The notes: a model not told the origin generated them from the letters alone. Numbered from the stretch's first letter, positions 5,920-13,538 are shown. The stretch: 18,346 nucleotides of DNA from JBKEDC01 sp047974225 (GCA_047974225.1 JBKECD010000009.1:1-18346); one strand, 5' to 3'. Numbers and translations are program-made.

Positions 5920-7548
5920 ATGAAGTCTATTTTTTCAAAGACAAGTCTATTGACCATGATGATGCTTGTGTTTAGTGTAATCACAGCATGGGCGCAAAAA
6001 GAAATCTCAGGAGTAGTGTATGAAGCAGGAACTCCAAAGCCAGGTGTGGAAGTGTCGGCACACAAAGGAACGTCAACATATTCAGATCACGAAGGTAAAT
6101 ACACCATTACGCTTGACGATAAATGTAAATATATTCGATTTACAGATTTGGTTACTGGGAAATCATCTAAACTAGATTTGGATGGTAGCGAAAAAAGCCC
6201 TGTGCGCTTTAGTGTGGACGATAGTCCTCTGCCAGAAATCAGTGCAGGAGGTTTTGTGGTGGATAATCGCACGCAAGCCGAGTTGGTAGCTGCTCAAGAA
6301 ACAAAATACATGGAAGAATTGACCCTCTATGAGCAAGCGCTAAAACAAAGCAATTATACCACAGCCTTGAAGCACTGGAAAAATGTGTATGCTCGCTACC
6401 CAAAATCTTCTTTGAATATCTATATTCATGGAGTGAATATCTATAAGCAACTTTTGACTAAGGCAACTTCCATGAAAGATATTCACGCTTATGTTGATAC
6501 CATGTCGCAAATCTATACTCAACGGATCAACATCTATGGCAACGAGGGTTTTGTGCGTGGTCGCGAAGCAACCGACCACTTCAACGCTTTTGCTAATCAG
6601 ACAATGAGCGATGCCGAGCGTATGACTTTCTTGAAAAATTCATATGACAAATTAGGCAAAGCTATTGACTTGAATGGCGAGCAAACAGAACCTGCGGTTT
6701 TGGTGTTGTATATGGGCGTTAGCAGAAGTCTATTCCGCCAAGGAGAACTTCCTAAAGAAGACGTGGTGGCAAACTACGGTAAAATAACAGCTATTGTAGA
6801 TAGTAATCTTGCAATCGAAGCTGACAATGAGCAAATGATTGCTACTAAAGAAGAAGTAGATAAATCTTTCCAATCTTCGGGGGCTGCTGATTGCGATGCT
6901 TTATTGTCATACTATGAGCCTAAATTTGACAACATCAAATCGGATGAAGAAGCCTTGAAAAAAATGCTTCGTGCGCTCGACCGCCAAAACTGTACTGAAG
7001 GTGAATTGTATGCCAATGCTGCTGAAGCAATGTATGAGATGAACCCATCGGCAGAGGCTGCCTTCAACATGGCTCGCTTATTTGTGAAACGCAATGAAAT
7101 CGACCAAGCGAAAGAATATTACAAAAAAGCGATTGACGGAGAAACCGACAAAGAATTGCTCGCTAAATATTATTACGAATTGGCTTACTTCACTTTTGCA
7201 AAAGAACATGATTTCCCTCAAGCTAAAAATCTAGTGAAACAATCTATTGCTAATGACCCTAAATCTGGTCGTTCGTATATTTTGCTTGGCGATGTGTATG
7301 CGCAGGGAGCAAAATCATATAGTGATGATGGATTTAAACGCTCAACTGTGTATTGGGTAGCTGTGGATTGCTACAACAAAGCAAAACAAGTAGAACCAGA
7401 CGTGGCGCAAGAAGCTAATCAAAAAGTGGCTACTTACACCCCTCATTATCCTGATAAAGAAACCATGTTCTTCCAAGGTCTGCAAGTGGGGCAATCATAC
7501 ACCGTGGGTGGATGGATTAATGAAACAACCAAAGTACGTGTTAAGTAA
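5920..7548 (+). CDS. Exported TPR protein with N-terminal carboxypeptidase-regulatory-like domain
   Basis: The 542-residue protein starts with a signal peptide (hydrophobic residues about 9-22, likely cleavage after AWA at 25). Next comes a beta-rich domain (about 28-97; ISGVVYEAG...TYSDHEGKYTITL) of the CarboxypepD_reg type, usually seen at the N-terminus of Bacteroidota TonB receptors. The remainder is helical with TPR-like repeats, clearest at about 375-480 (AAFNMARLFVKRNEIDQAKE and similar stretches), and ends in a short beta-like tail. It probably acts as a periplasmic or surface scaffold. No catalytic motif is visible. Its end overlaps the lptC start by 29 bp, and the lptC-CNNM-ppiD neighbours suggest an envelope-assembly role, which is inference. 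A terminator-like hairpin lies 28 bp beyond its stop, inside lptC. Confidence 0.85.
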   Translation: MKSIFSKTSLLTMMMLVFSVITAWAQKEISGVVYEAGTPKPGVEVSAHKGTSTYSDHEGKYTITLDDKCKYIRFTDLVTGKSSKLDLDGSEKSPVRFSVDDSPLPEISAGGFVVDNRTQAELVAAQETKYMEELTLYEQALKQSNYTTALKHWKNVYARYPKSSLNIYIHGVNIYKQLLTKATSMKDIHAYVDTMSQIYTQRINIYGNEGFVRGREATDHFNAFANQTMSDAERMTFLKNSYDKLGKAIDLNGEQTEPAVLVLYMGVSRSLFRQGELPKEDVVANYGKITAIVDSNLAIEADNEQMIATKEEVDKSFQSSGAADCDALLSYYEPKFDNIKSDEEALKKMLRALDRQNCTEGELYANAAEAMYEMNPSAEAAFNMARLFVKRNEIDQAKEYYKKAIDGETDKELLAKYYYELAYFTFAKEHDFPQAKNLVKQSIANDPKSGRSYILLGDVYAQGAKSYSDDGFKRSTVYWVAVDCYNKAKQVEPDVAQEANQKVATYTPHYPDKETMFFQGLQVGQSYTVGGWINETTKVRVK

Positions 7549-8110
7549 TTTCACATACAAATTTCCAAAATATTTAAGCATTACAGTCCTCCTCGGAGGT
7601 GCTGTAATGCTTTTGTTTTCGTGTAAAGCCAATACGAAGGAGGAAATTGAAGAGTATATCGAAGGGGAAGAGATTCCGAGCATGTCGGCAAATACCTACA
7701 CAATGCTCTATTCCGATTCGGCATTGGTTCGTTTCCGATTGAATGCTCCAGAGGTGTTGAGCTTTCAAGAATATTTGGAATTTCCCAAGGGGGTGCATGT
7801 GGAAAAAATAGATGTTGATTCGTTGGTATCAACGCAACTCACAGCCGATTATGCTCGCCATATGGAGAAGGAGTCTTTATGGGTGGCAAAGGGTAATGTA
7901 GTGGCGATAAACGCCGATGGCGATTCCTTGAAAACCGAGGAGCTCTTTTGGGATGAAAAAAAAGGACGGATTTATTCGGAGAAGCATGTGCAAATTGTGC
8001 GACTCGATCAAATAATTTATGGCATTGGCTTTGAGTCGGATCAAGCCATGGAAAATTGGGAAATAGAAAAGCCTACGGGAGTGGTTTATTTAGATCTAGA
8101 TAATCAATAG
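7520..8110 (+). CDS. lptC: LPS export protein LptC (lipoprotein type)
   Basis: LptC takes lipopolysaccharide from the inner-membrane LptBFG transporter and hands it to LptA. The predicted 196-residue protein has a basic/aromatic N-terminus, a hydrophobic segment (about 21-33) and a lipobox-like LFSC with Cys at 35, common for LptC of this phylum. The following beta-rich domain, with LTADYARHMEKESLWVAKGNVVAIN and TEELFWDEKKGRIYSEKHVQI, is the LptC/OstA-like pattern. I chose ATG 7520; an in-frame GTG at 7508 is less likely. This start makes lptC overlap the TPR gene by 29 bp. The codons for residues 19-34 coincide with a terminator-like hairpin, an unusual constraint. The next gene starts 1 bp after the stop. 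Confidence 0.85.
   Translation: MKQPKYVLSNFTYKFPKYLSITVLLGGAVMLLFSCKANTKEEIEEYIEGEEIPSMSANTYTMLYSDSALVRFRLNAPEVLSFQEYLEFPKGVHVEKIDVDSLVSTQLTADYARHMEKESLWVAKGNVVAINADGDSLKTEELFWDEKKGRIYSEKHVQIVRLDQIIYGIGFESDQAMENWEIEKPTGVVYLDLDNQ
7576..7619 (+). terminator. Terminator-like hairpin inside the lptC signal sequence
   Basis: An outer 11-bp perfect stem (AAGCATTACAG 7576-7586 with CTGTAATGCTT 7602-7612) continues, after a small bulge, into an inner CCTCC/GGAGG stem. It is followed by TTTTGTTTT. It lies 28 bp past the TPR stop and within lptC, so it may partly terminate TPR transcripts and lower lptC and downstream expression. Confidence 0.6.
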
Positions 8111-8111
8111 T

Positions 8112-9383
8112 ATGGGGTCGGACTATCTATTAATAGTATTGATGATTTTGGCTTCTGCTTTTTTCTCAGGCATGGAGATTGCTTTCGTGTCGGCGAATAA
8201 AATGCGCATGGAGCTAGATAAAAAGAATGATTCGCTTTCGGCGAGCATCGTTTCTATCTTTTCTAATCACCCTGGGCAATTTATTGCCACGATGCTCGTG
8301 GGAAATAACATTGCACTCGTGATTTATGGTATCGCCTTTGCTAATGTGCTCGAGCCTTACCTTTCGCAATTCATTGTTAATTCAGGTGTTCTTCTATTAA
8401 TTCAAACCATTGTTTCGACGCTAATTATTCTTTTTACAGCCGAATTTTTGCCGAAAACCATTTTCAGGATTAACCCCAATGGCGCATTGAGTTTCTTTGC
8501 ACTTCCTTTATTCTTGTCATATATCATCTTTTTTCCGATCACAAAAATAACCATGGGGTTTTCTAATCTACTCTTAAAGACAGTCTTTAAGGGGGGTGAT
8601 GAAGAGTCGGACAAAGCGGTGTTTAGTCGGGTTGATTTAGACCACTTTGTCAATGAGCAAGAAGGTGTGCATGATGTGGATGATGAAAAGCTGGATAATG
8701 AGATTAAACTTTTTCGCAATGCGCTGGATTTTTCTAAGATAAAGCTTCGCGAAACAATGGTGCCACGCACCGAGATTGTGGCGCTTGAAGTGAGCGCTTC
8801 GCTTGATGAACTAAAAGAGCTTTTTATTGAAAGTGGTTATTCTCGCATCTTATTTTATGAGGATAATATCGACAACATCGTGGGGTATATTCATCATTCG
8901 GTGATGTTTACCCATCCCGAGTCATTGCGCCAACAGATGAAAAAGATTCTGATTGTTCCAGAAAGCATGCCGGCGAGCCGCTTGTTAAGCAAGTTTATTC
9001 AGCAGAGCTTGAGCATTGCAGTGGTGGTGGATGAATTTGGAGGTACAGCAGGGATGGTTACGATTGAAGATATTTTAGAAGAAATATTCGGAGAAATAGA
9101 AGACGAACACGATACCAATGATTTTGTGGAAGAATGTATCTCGGAAACGGAATACATCTTCTCGGCACGCATTGAGCTCGATGCGCTAGAGGATAAATAT
9201 AAGCTCCATTTCCCACAAGACGAGGCTTATGAAACTTTGGCAGGATTCATTCTTTTTCACCATGAAAGTATTCCATCGGTTGACACGCAAATCCAAATCA
9301 AAAACTATAAATTTACGATTTTAAAGGCTTCAGACAACCGGATTGAGCTTGTTAGACTTCAAATTGAGGATAATAAAGAATAA
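8112..9383 (+). CDS. CNNM/CBS-domain membrane protein (CorC/HlyC-type, GldE-like)
   Basis: The 423-residue protein has the three-part layout of the CorC/CNNM family. An N-terminal DUF21/CNNM membrane domain has about four spans (5-25, 57-79, 92-111, 126-150) with the conserved ASAFFSGMEIAF, VGNNIALV and EFLPKTI. A CBS pair follows (about 205-325) containing MVPRTEIVAL and VVVDEFGGTAGMVTIEDILE, and then a C-terminal CorC_HlyC domain (about 340-423). Relatives are magnesium or cobalt transporters or their modulators. The gliding protein GldE of Bacteroidetes belongs here too, so an envelope role is possible. It starts 1 bp after lptC, which implies cotranscription. The old name hemolysin is not supported by any toxin feature. 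Confidence 0.9.
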   Translation: MGSDYLLIVLMILASAFFSGMEIAFVSANKMRMELDKKNDSLSASIVSIFSNHPGQFIATMLVGNNIALVIYGIAFANVLEPYLSQFIVNSGVLLLIQTIVSTLIILFTAEFLPKTIFRINPNGALSFFALPLFLSYIIFFPITKITMGFSNLLLKTVFKGGDEESDKAVFSRVDLDHFVNEQEGVHDVDDEKLDNEIKLFRNALDFSKIKLRETMVPRTEIVALEVSASLDELKELFIESGYSRILFYEDNIDNIVGYIHHSVMFTHPESLRQQMKKILIVPESMPASRLLSKFIQQSLSIAVVVDEFGGTAGMVTIEDILEEIFGEIEDEHDTNDFVEECISETEYIFSARIELDALEDKYKLHFPQDEAYETLAGFILFHHESIPSVDTQIQIKNYKFTILKASDNRIELVRLQIEDNKE

Positions 9384-9407
9384 ACTCGGTTAGATGCTAG
9401 CGGAATA

Positions 9408-9429
9408 CGAAGATAATTTCTTATCTTCG
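9408..9429. promoter_or_regulatory. Perfect hairpin overlapping a -7-like motif upstream of ppiD
   Basis: CGAAGATAA / TTATCTTCG is a perfect 9-bp inverted repeat with a 4-nt loop, centred 61 bp before the ppiD start. Its right arm contains TATCTTCG (9422-9429), one mismatch from TAnnTTTG. No T-tract follows, so it is not a typical terminator. It could be an operator or a leader hairpin, but no -33 match supports the promoter. Confidence 0.4.
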
Positions 9430-9479
9430 CCCACCGAAAATAAATTTTTTGCTAACTAATAATAATCTATAAATAATTA

Positions 9480-11588
9480 ATGGCAACTCTACAGAAAATT
9501 AGAAATCACGGAGGCTTGTTGGTAGGTATTATTTTCGTTGCTTTGGCAGCGTTCCTACTTGGCGATGCGTTCCGTTCAGGCGCTTTTGGCGGCGATGCCC
9601 AAGTGGTGGGTGTAATTGATGGTGAAAAAATTAGTATCATTGACTTTCAGCGCAAAGTAGATGAAGTCACCGAAGTGTATAAAATGAACTCAGGAAGCAT
9701 GCAGCTCAATGAGCAAGTAATGATTCAAGTGCGCAATGAGGCATGGAGCGCTTATGAATATGCAATGATTTTGGAACCAGCATGTGCTGAGATCGGATTG
9801 GCAGTAACTCCCGCTGAGCTTTTCGACATGGTGCAAGGTTCGCATCTTCATCCGTATATTCAGCAAATGTTTACCGACCCGCAGACAGGGCAGTTTAGCC
9901 GTTCGGCTATTATGGAATTCCTTCGTGCAGTAAATGCAGGTCAGGTCAATCAACAGCAATATATCTATTGGGCGTATTTGGAAAGTCAAATCAAGCGTGA
10001 GCGTTTGGTGAGTAAATACAACACCTTGATCGGAAAAGGACTATATGCCACTTCGCTAGAAGCGCAAAATAGTTTGGCAGATAAAAATACGCTGGTGAAT
10101 TTCGACTATGTGAAATTGCCTTACACAAGTATTGCAGACAGCACGATAGCTATCTCAAGTTCAGAAATCAAGGCATATTATAATGCTCACCTAGAAGAGT
10201 ATGCTCGGGAGTCTTCACGCACTATTGAATATGTGATGCTGCCCATTAAGGCGACAGATGCTGATGAAAAAGAAACTTTAGCGTGGATACAAGATATTCG
10301 TGATGAATTTGCTACAGCTAGCGATAATCGCCAATTTGTAAATATCAATTCTGACCTTTCTTTCGAAGATAGCTATGCGAAAGAAGCTGATGTGGAAGAA
10401 GCAATTCGTGAGTTTGCATTCTCTGGAAATGTAGGTGATGTTTTTGGTCCATATAAGAGTGGTAATGCTTATGTTTTGACAAAGATTGACGATCGAAAAA
10501 TGCTTCCAGATTCTGTGGAAGCTCGTCATATCTTGATTAACCCACAAACATTGGGTAGTCTTGAAGCGGCTAACGCACTTGCGGATAGCTTGAAAACGCT
10601 TATCGAAACTAGAAAAGATAAGTTTGAAGATTTAGCTTCGAAATATTCTGAAGATCAAGTATCGGCAGTGGCAGGAGGTGAAGTGGGTTGGTTTAAAAGA
10701 AACCAAATGGTGAAACCTTTTGAGGAAGCAGCTTTCAATGGGGAGGTCAATAAGGTGTATGTGATTACTTCGCAATACGGAGTGCACATCATTCAGCCAA
10801 CGGCTAAGGGCAAAGCAGTGGAGCAGGTGCGTTTGGCAGAATTGCAACGCAATATTGAGCCTAGTGCGCAAACCGAAGATGCGGTTTATGCTAAAGCTAG
10901 TAAATTGGCAACGCTTACAAAAATTGACGCTTACAATGATGAAGTGAAAGAAATGGGCTTGAACACCCGTCGTGCTTCGCTTACCGAAGAGCAAGTGTCG
11001 GTGGCAGGGCTAGAGGATTCTCGCTCGGTGGTGAGAGCTGCATTTAGTGCGGAAAGTGTAAACGAGTTCTTGACTGATTATCAAGGTACATCAATCTTCA
11101 AATTTGGTGATAACTTTGTGTTGGCTCGTTTGGCTGGCATTCAAGAAAAAGGTCATGCTGACGTAGCAGAAGTGAGTCCTTCAATTAAAAGAGAATTAGC
11201 GAAAGACAAAAAAGCAGCTCAACTATCTGCGGGCATCTCAGGTACGGATTTGAATGCAATTGCTTCGAAGGCTGGTTCTTCGGTTTCTTCGGTTGAAGGT
11301 ATTTCTTTTGCTGACTATTCAGCAGGTTCACTAGGTTTCGAGCCAGCAGTGCAAGGCACTGCGGTGGCATTGGCTGAAGGAATAGTCTCGAAACCTATCG
11401 CGGGTAAGAATGGTGTGTATGTATTGAAAAATGCGTCGGTGTCTAAAGCTGCTGCATCAGCTAGCACTCAGGTGGGTGAAGAGCAAATCCGTTTGAACTC
11501 TACCTATGCCTATCGTTTAAACTATGGTGTGTTTGACGAGTTGAAAGATAAAGTAGAAGTTGAAGATAATCGTGTGAGATTCTTCTAA
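9480..11588 (+). CDS. ppiD: Membrane-anchored periplasmic foldase, PpiD/SurA type
   Basis: The 702-residue protein has one N-terminal membrane span (about 12-31) and a large periplasmic part. The chaperone-like SurA_N region covers about 40-250. A parvulin peptidyl-prolyl isomerase domain lies at about 346-440 with VEARHILINP, FEDLASKYSED, GGEVGWFKRNQMVKPFEEAAF and SQYGVHIIQ. A second, degenerate domain may follow (about 490-670). By family it helps newly secreted envelope proteins fold near the Sec translocon. It follows the CNNM gene by 96 bp with a hairpin between them, so it may be read from both the upstream unit and its own start. It ends at a strong terminator. Confidence 0.92.
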   Translation: MATLQKIRNHGGLLVGIIFVALAAFLLGDAFRSGAFGGDAQVVGVIDGEKISIIDFQRKVDEVTEVYKMNSGSMQLNEQVMIQVRNEAWSAYEYAMILEPACAEIGLAVTPAELFDMVQGSHLHPYIQQMFTDPQTGQFSRSAIMEFLRAVNAGQVNQQQYIYWAYLESQIKRERLVSKYNTLIGKGLYATSLEAQNSLADKNTLVNFDYVKLPYTSIADSTIAISSSEIKAYYNAHLEEYARESSRTIEYVMLPIKATDADEKETLAWIQDIRDEFATASDNRQFVNINSDLSFEDSYAKEADVEEAIREFAFSGNVGDVFGPYKSGNAYVLTKIDDRKMLPDSVEARHILINPQTLGSLEAANALADSLKTLIETRKDKFEDLASKYSEDQVSAVAGGEVGWFKRNQMVKPFEEAAFNGEVNKVYVITSQYGVHIIQPTAKGKAVEQVRLAELQRNIEPSAQTEDAVYAKASKLATLTKIDAYNDEVKEMGLNTRRASLTEEQVSVAGLEDSRSVVRAAFSAESVNEFLTDYQGTSIFKFGDNFVLARLAGIQEKGHADVAEVSPSIKRELAKDKKAAQLSAGISGTDLNAIASKAGSSVSSVEGISFADYSAGSLGFEPAVQGTAVALAEGIVSKPIAGKNGVYVLKNASVSKAAASASTQVGEEQIRLNSTYAYRLNYGVFDELKDKVEVEDNRVRFF

Positions 11589-11601
11589 TCTGCTTAATTT
11601 C

Positions 11602-11646
11602 CCCATAAAAAAAGGATGCCCATCGGGCATCCTTTTTTTATGGGGT
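11602..11646. terminator. Strong bidirectional terminator between ppiD and frr
   Basis: A perfect 21-bp stem has a 3-nt loop (11623-11625). Its core GGATGCCC / GGGCATCC is flanked by seven A on the left and seven T on the right, and then by CCCC...GGGG. It gives a U-tract on both strands and serves the convergent ends of ppiD and frr. Confidence 0.96.
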
Positions 11647-11660
11647 TTCTCCAAGACTTT

Positions 11661-12221
11661 CTAAATTTTGAAAATATCGTCGTTCTTTTGTGCCAACATT
11701 TCTTCCACTTTCTTTGAATAGTTGTTGGTCATTGTTTGCACGGTGGCTTCGGCATCTTTCTGGTTGTCTTCCGAAAGACCTTCTTTCAAGAGCTTTTTAA
11801 AGCCGTCGTTAGCTTCTTTGCGCGCATTTCGAATACCTACTTTGGCGTTTTCAGCTTCGGCACTTGCTTGTTTGGCTAGCCCTTTGCGTCGCTCTTCGGT
11901 GAGCACAGGCACTGTGATGCGCACAATCTCGCCATTATTTTCAGGGTTGAAACCTAGGTTTGAATTGATGATTGCTTTTTCAATCTCAGGGATAAGTTGT
12001 TTTTCCCAAGGCTGAATGGCAATGGTGCGTGCATCGGGTGCAGTTACGTTTGCCACTTGCGTGATGGGAGTCATGCTGCCATAGTAATCCACAACTACCC
12101 CTGAAATCATGTGTGGCGATGCTTTGCCAGCTCTGATGTGCACTAGCTCGGTCTCTAGGTGAGAGAGAGCGCCTTCCATTTTCTCTCTACATACGTCGAG
12201 AATGAAATCTACTTCTTCCAT
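11661..12221 (-). CDS. frr: Ribosome recycling factor
   Basis: RRF works with EF-G to split post-termination ribosomes. At 186 residues it has the usual length. Recognisable stretches are an N-terminal helix with LETELVHIRAGKASPHMI (domain I), the beta domain with YYGSMTPITQVANVTAPDARTI and QPWEK, LNFNPENNGE-like NSNLGFNPENNGEIVRI, and VPVLTEERRKGLAKQA, which returns to the three-helix bundle. It is convergent with ppiD and stands alone here; pyrH, often its neighbour in other bacteria, would have to lie elsewhere or beyond the divergent his promoter. A -7 motif precedes it at 12254-12261. Confidence 0.97.
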   Translation of the reverse strand: MEEVDFILDVCREKMEGALSHLETELVHIRAGKASPHMISGVVVDYYGSMTPITQVANVTAPDARTIAIQPWEKQLIPEIEKAIINSNLGFNPENNGEIVRITVPVLTEERRKGLAKQASAEAENAKVGIRNARKEANDGFKKLLKEGLSEDNQKDAEATVQTMTNNYSKKVEEMLAQKNDDIFKI

Positions 12222-12253
12222 TGTATTTTATTTTTATAGTTTTCTATTTTCTG

Positions 12254-12261
12254 CAAAGGTA
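12254..12261 (-). promoter_or_regulatory. -7 element (TACCTTTG, minus strand) for frr
   Basis: Read on the minus strand this is a perfect TAnnTTTG, 32 bp upstream of the frr ATG, giving a leader of roughly 25 nt. No clear -33 TTTG is present at the usual distance. Confidence 0.5.
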
Positions 12262-12366
12262 GCAAAAATGTTATAATCATAGGGGCTCGTTTTCTTTTTC
12301 AACTCGGCAATACATCTAATTTTTTAGTAAATTATGGGGTAATTGATATAATCTTTCTGCAGATTT

Positions 12367-12398
12367 CTTGTCTGTGTAGAAAATTATTGCTAACATTG
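12367..12398 (+). promoter_or_regulatory. Candidate promoter of the his operon
   Basis: TAACATTG (12391-12398, one mismatch from TAnnTTTG) stands 20 bp downstream of CTTG (12367-12370). A start near 12404 would place the leader-peptide ATG about 16 nt into the transcript. The 12262-12366 stretch upstream holds nothing I can name. Confidence 0.45.
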
Positions 12399-12419
12399 CC
12401 TTATCAAAATAAAAAAGAC

Positions 12420-12473
12420 ATGTTATTTATTCTCGGACATATCGGTCATCATCATTATCAATCTAGTTTTTAG
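12420..12473 (+). CDS. hisL: Histidine operon leader peptide (MLFILGHIGHHHYQSSF)
   Basis: This short ORF of 17 codons begins at ATG 12420 and ends at TAG 12471-12473. Four codons are histidine (positions 7, 10, 11 and 12), all CAT and three of them consecutive. Such enrichment, directly upstream of hisG and of an intrinsic terminator, is the hallmark of ribosome-mediated attenuation as in the enterobacterial hisL. The peptide itself need have no function: its translation senses charged tRNA-His. The A-rich stretch AAAATAAAAAAGAC before the ATG is typical of Bacteroidota starts. Stalling at the His triplet (12447-12455) would leave the segment at 12473-12486 free; reading through to the stop would cover it. 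The identification rests on sequence alone. Confidence 0.85.
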   Translation: MLFILGHIGHHHYQSSF

Positions 12474-12557
12474 GTGGGCGATGGTGTTATGTTCGTAATT
12501 AATCAACGATATTAATCCAATAAAGAGGCTTACCAAATATGGTGAGCCTTTTTTGTT
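12447..12557 (+). promoter_or_regulatory. Histidine attenuator with alternative RNA pairings
   Basis: Three competing pairings can be traced. Region 1, the His codons (CATCATC, 12447-12453), can pair with GATGGTG (12480-12486). Region 2 (GGTGGGC, 12473-12479) can pair over 7 bp, with two G-U pairs, with region 3 (GCTTACC, 12528-12534). Region 3 is also the 5' arm of the terminator at 12522-12553. A ribosome stalled on the His codons leaves region 2 free to capture region 3 (read-through). A ribosome reaching the stop covers region 2, so the terminator forms. Confidence 0.8.
12522..12557 (+). terminator. Attenuator terminator before hisG
   Basis: AGGCTTACC (12526-12534) pairs with GGTGAGCCT (12541-12549) around a 6-nt loop, with one G-U pair. 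Four more A/G-to-T pairs extend the stem outward. A T-tract TTTTTTGTT follows, ending 13 bp before the hisG ATG. Confidence 0.88.
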
Positions 12558-12570
12558 AAAATATATATGT

Positions 12571-13428
12571 ATGAAACTTAGAATTGCAGTGCAGACGAAA
12601 GGTCGTTTGTTTGATGATTCGATGAATCTAATCAGTGAGGCAGGCATTAAGTTTTCCGATAGTGGGAAACGCAAATTGCTTGCCGAATCGAGGAACTTTC
12701 CGATGGAAGCCCTCTATCTGCGTGATGATGACATTCCGCAGGCGGTGGCTGATGGCGTGGCTGATGTGGGCGTGGTGGGCGAAAATGAGGTGCTGGAAAA
12801 GAAAATGAAAGTGAACATTGTGAAGCGGCTTGGGTTTAGTAAATGTCGGCTTTCGCTCGCCATTCCGAAGTCGGAGCAATATGATGGTGTGAGCTATTTC
12901 AACGGCAAGAAGATTGCCACGTCCTATCCGGTGATTCTGCAAGATTGGCTCGATGCGAACGGCATCAAAGCGAGCATTCATGTGATTACCGGCTCGGTGG
13001 AGATTGCGCCGGGCATTAATTTGGCTGATGCGATTTTCGATATTGTCAGTTCGGGTTCAACCTTAGTAAGCAATGGCTTGAAAGAGGTAGAAGTCATTAC
13101 GCAGTCGGAAGCCCTATTGATTGCCACGCCCGATTTGGCGGCAGAGAAACAGGCGATACTCGATGAGTTTATTTTCAGAATCGAAGCTGTGCAGCGTGCT
13201 GAAGGCAAGAAATATATCATGCTCAATGTGGAGCGTGAAAAGCTGGCGGAGATTTCGGATATTCTGCCCGGCATGAAAAGTCCCACCGTAACGCCCCTAG
13301 CCGAAGAAGGCTGGTGCTCGGTGCAATCGGTGATTGATGATAAATCGTTTTGGAGCTGCATCGGCAAACTCAAAGAAGCTGGCGCACAAAATATTATTGT
13401 GCTGCCGATTGAGAAAATGATTATTTAG
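12571..13428 (+). CDS. hisG: ATP phosphoribosyltransferase, long form
   Basis: HisG joins ATP and PRPP to form phosphoribosyl-ATP, the committed and feedback-inhibited step of histidine synthesis. The 285-residue protein is the long type: a catalytic two-domain part (about 1-205) with RIAVQTKGRLFDDSMNL, VADVGVVGENE, and the PRPP-binding segment GSVEIAPGINLADAIFDIVS. A C-terminal ACT-like HisG_C domain (about 210-285) includes KYIMLNVEREKLAEI, PGMKSPTVTPL and IIVLPIEKMI. That domain normally binds histidine and makes HisZ unnecessary, and no hisZ is seen. I chose ATG 12571, since in-frame codons further upstream fall inside the terminator. It is the first enzyme gene behind the attenuator. Confidence 0.96.
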   Translation: MKLRIAVQTKGRLFDDSMNLISEAGIKFSDSGKRKLLAESRNFPMEALYLRDDDIPQAVADGVADVGVVGENEVLEKKMKVNIVKRLGFSKCRLSLAIPKSEQYDGVSYFNGKKIATSYPVILQDWLDANGIKASIHVITGSVEIAPGINLADAIFDIVSSGSTLVSNGLKEVEVITQSEALLIATPDLAAEKQAILDEFIFRIEAVQRAEGKKYIMLNVEREKLAEISDILPGMKSPTVTPLAEEGWCSVQSVIDDKSFWSCIGKLKEAGAQNIIVLPIEKMII

Positions 13429-13440
13429 TTTTGAGTGACT

Positions 13441-13531
13441 GAGTGCGAAGTGCTGAGTGCGAAGTGGCTTCGCAACAGCTGCAACCAAGCACTCAGGAAC
13501 TTCGCACTTCGCACTTAGGAACTTCGCACTT
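13441..13531. repeat. Two opposed arrays of a CACTTCG-type heptamer between hisG and hisD
   Basis: The left half (13442-13469) reads AGTGCGA-like units with a 7-bp period; the right half (13490-13531) holds the reverse complement, CACTTCG. The right half also contains a 15-bp direct repeat (AGGAACTTCGCACTT at 13495 and 13517). AGTGCGAAGTGC (13442-13453) and GCACTTCGCACT (13504-13515) form a perfect 12-bp inverted repeat. A local hairpin TGCGAAG / CTTCGCA lies at 13458-13474. In the mRNA this spacer should fold strongly. Confidence 0.85.
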
Positions 13532-13538
13532 TAAAAAA

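Noticed and set aside
12423..12674. Minus-strand ORF across the his leader and hisG start
   Set aside because: It runs antisense through the attenuator and hisG, has no start context and resembles no family.
13441..13531. CRISPR array
   Set aside because: The units are 7 bp and tandem or nearly so, without spacers of constant size; there are no cas genes. The same holds for the other heptamer arrays.
13443..13538. 32-codon N-terminal extension of HisD from GTG 13443
   Set aside because: It is encoded by heptamer repeats and has no match to the usual HisD N-terminus. ATG 13539 gives the normal length of 428 residues.
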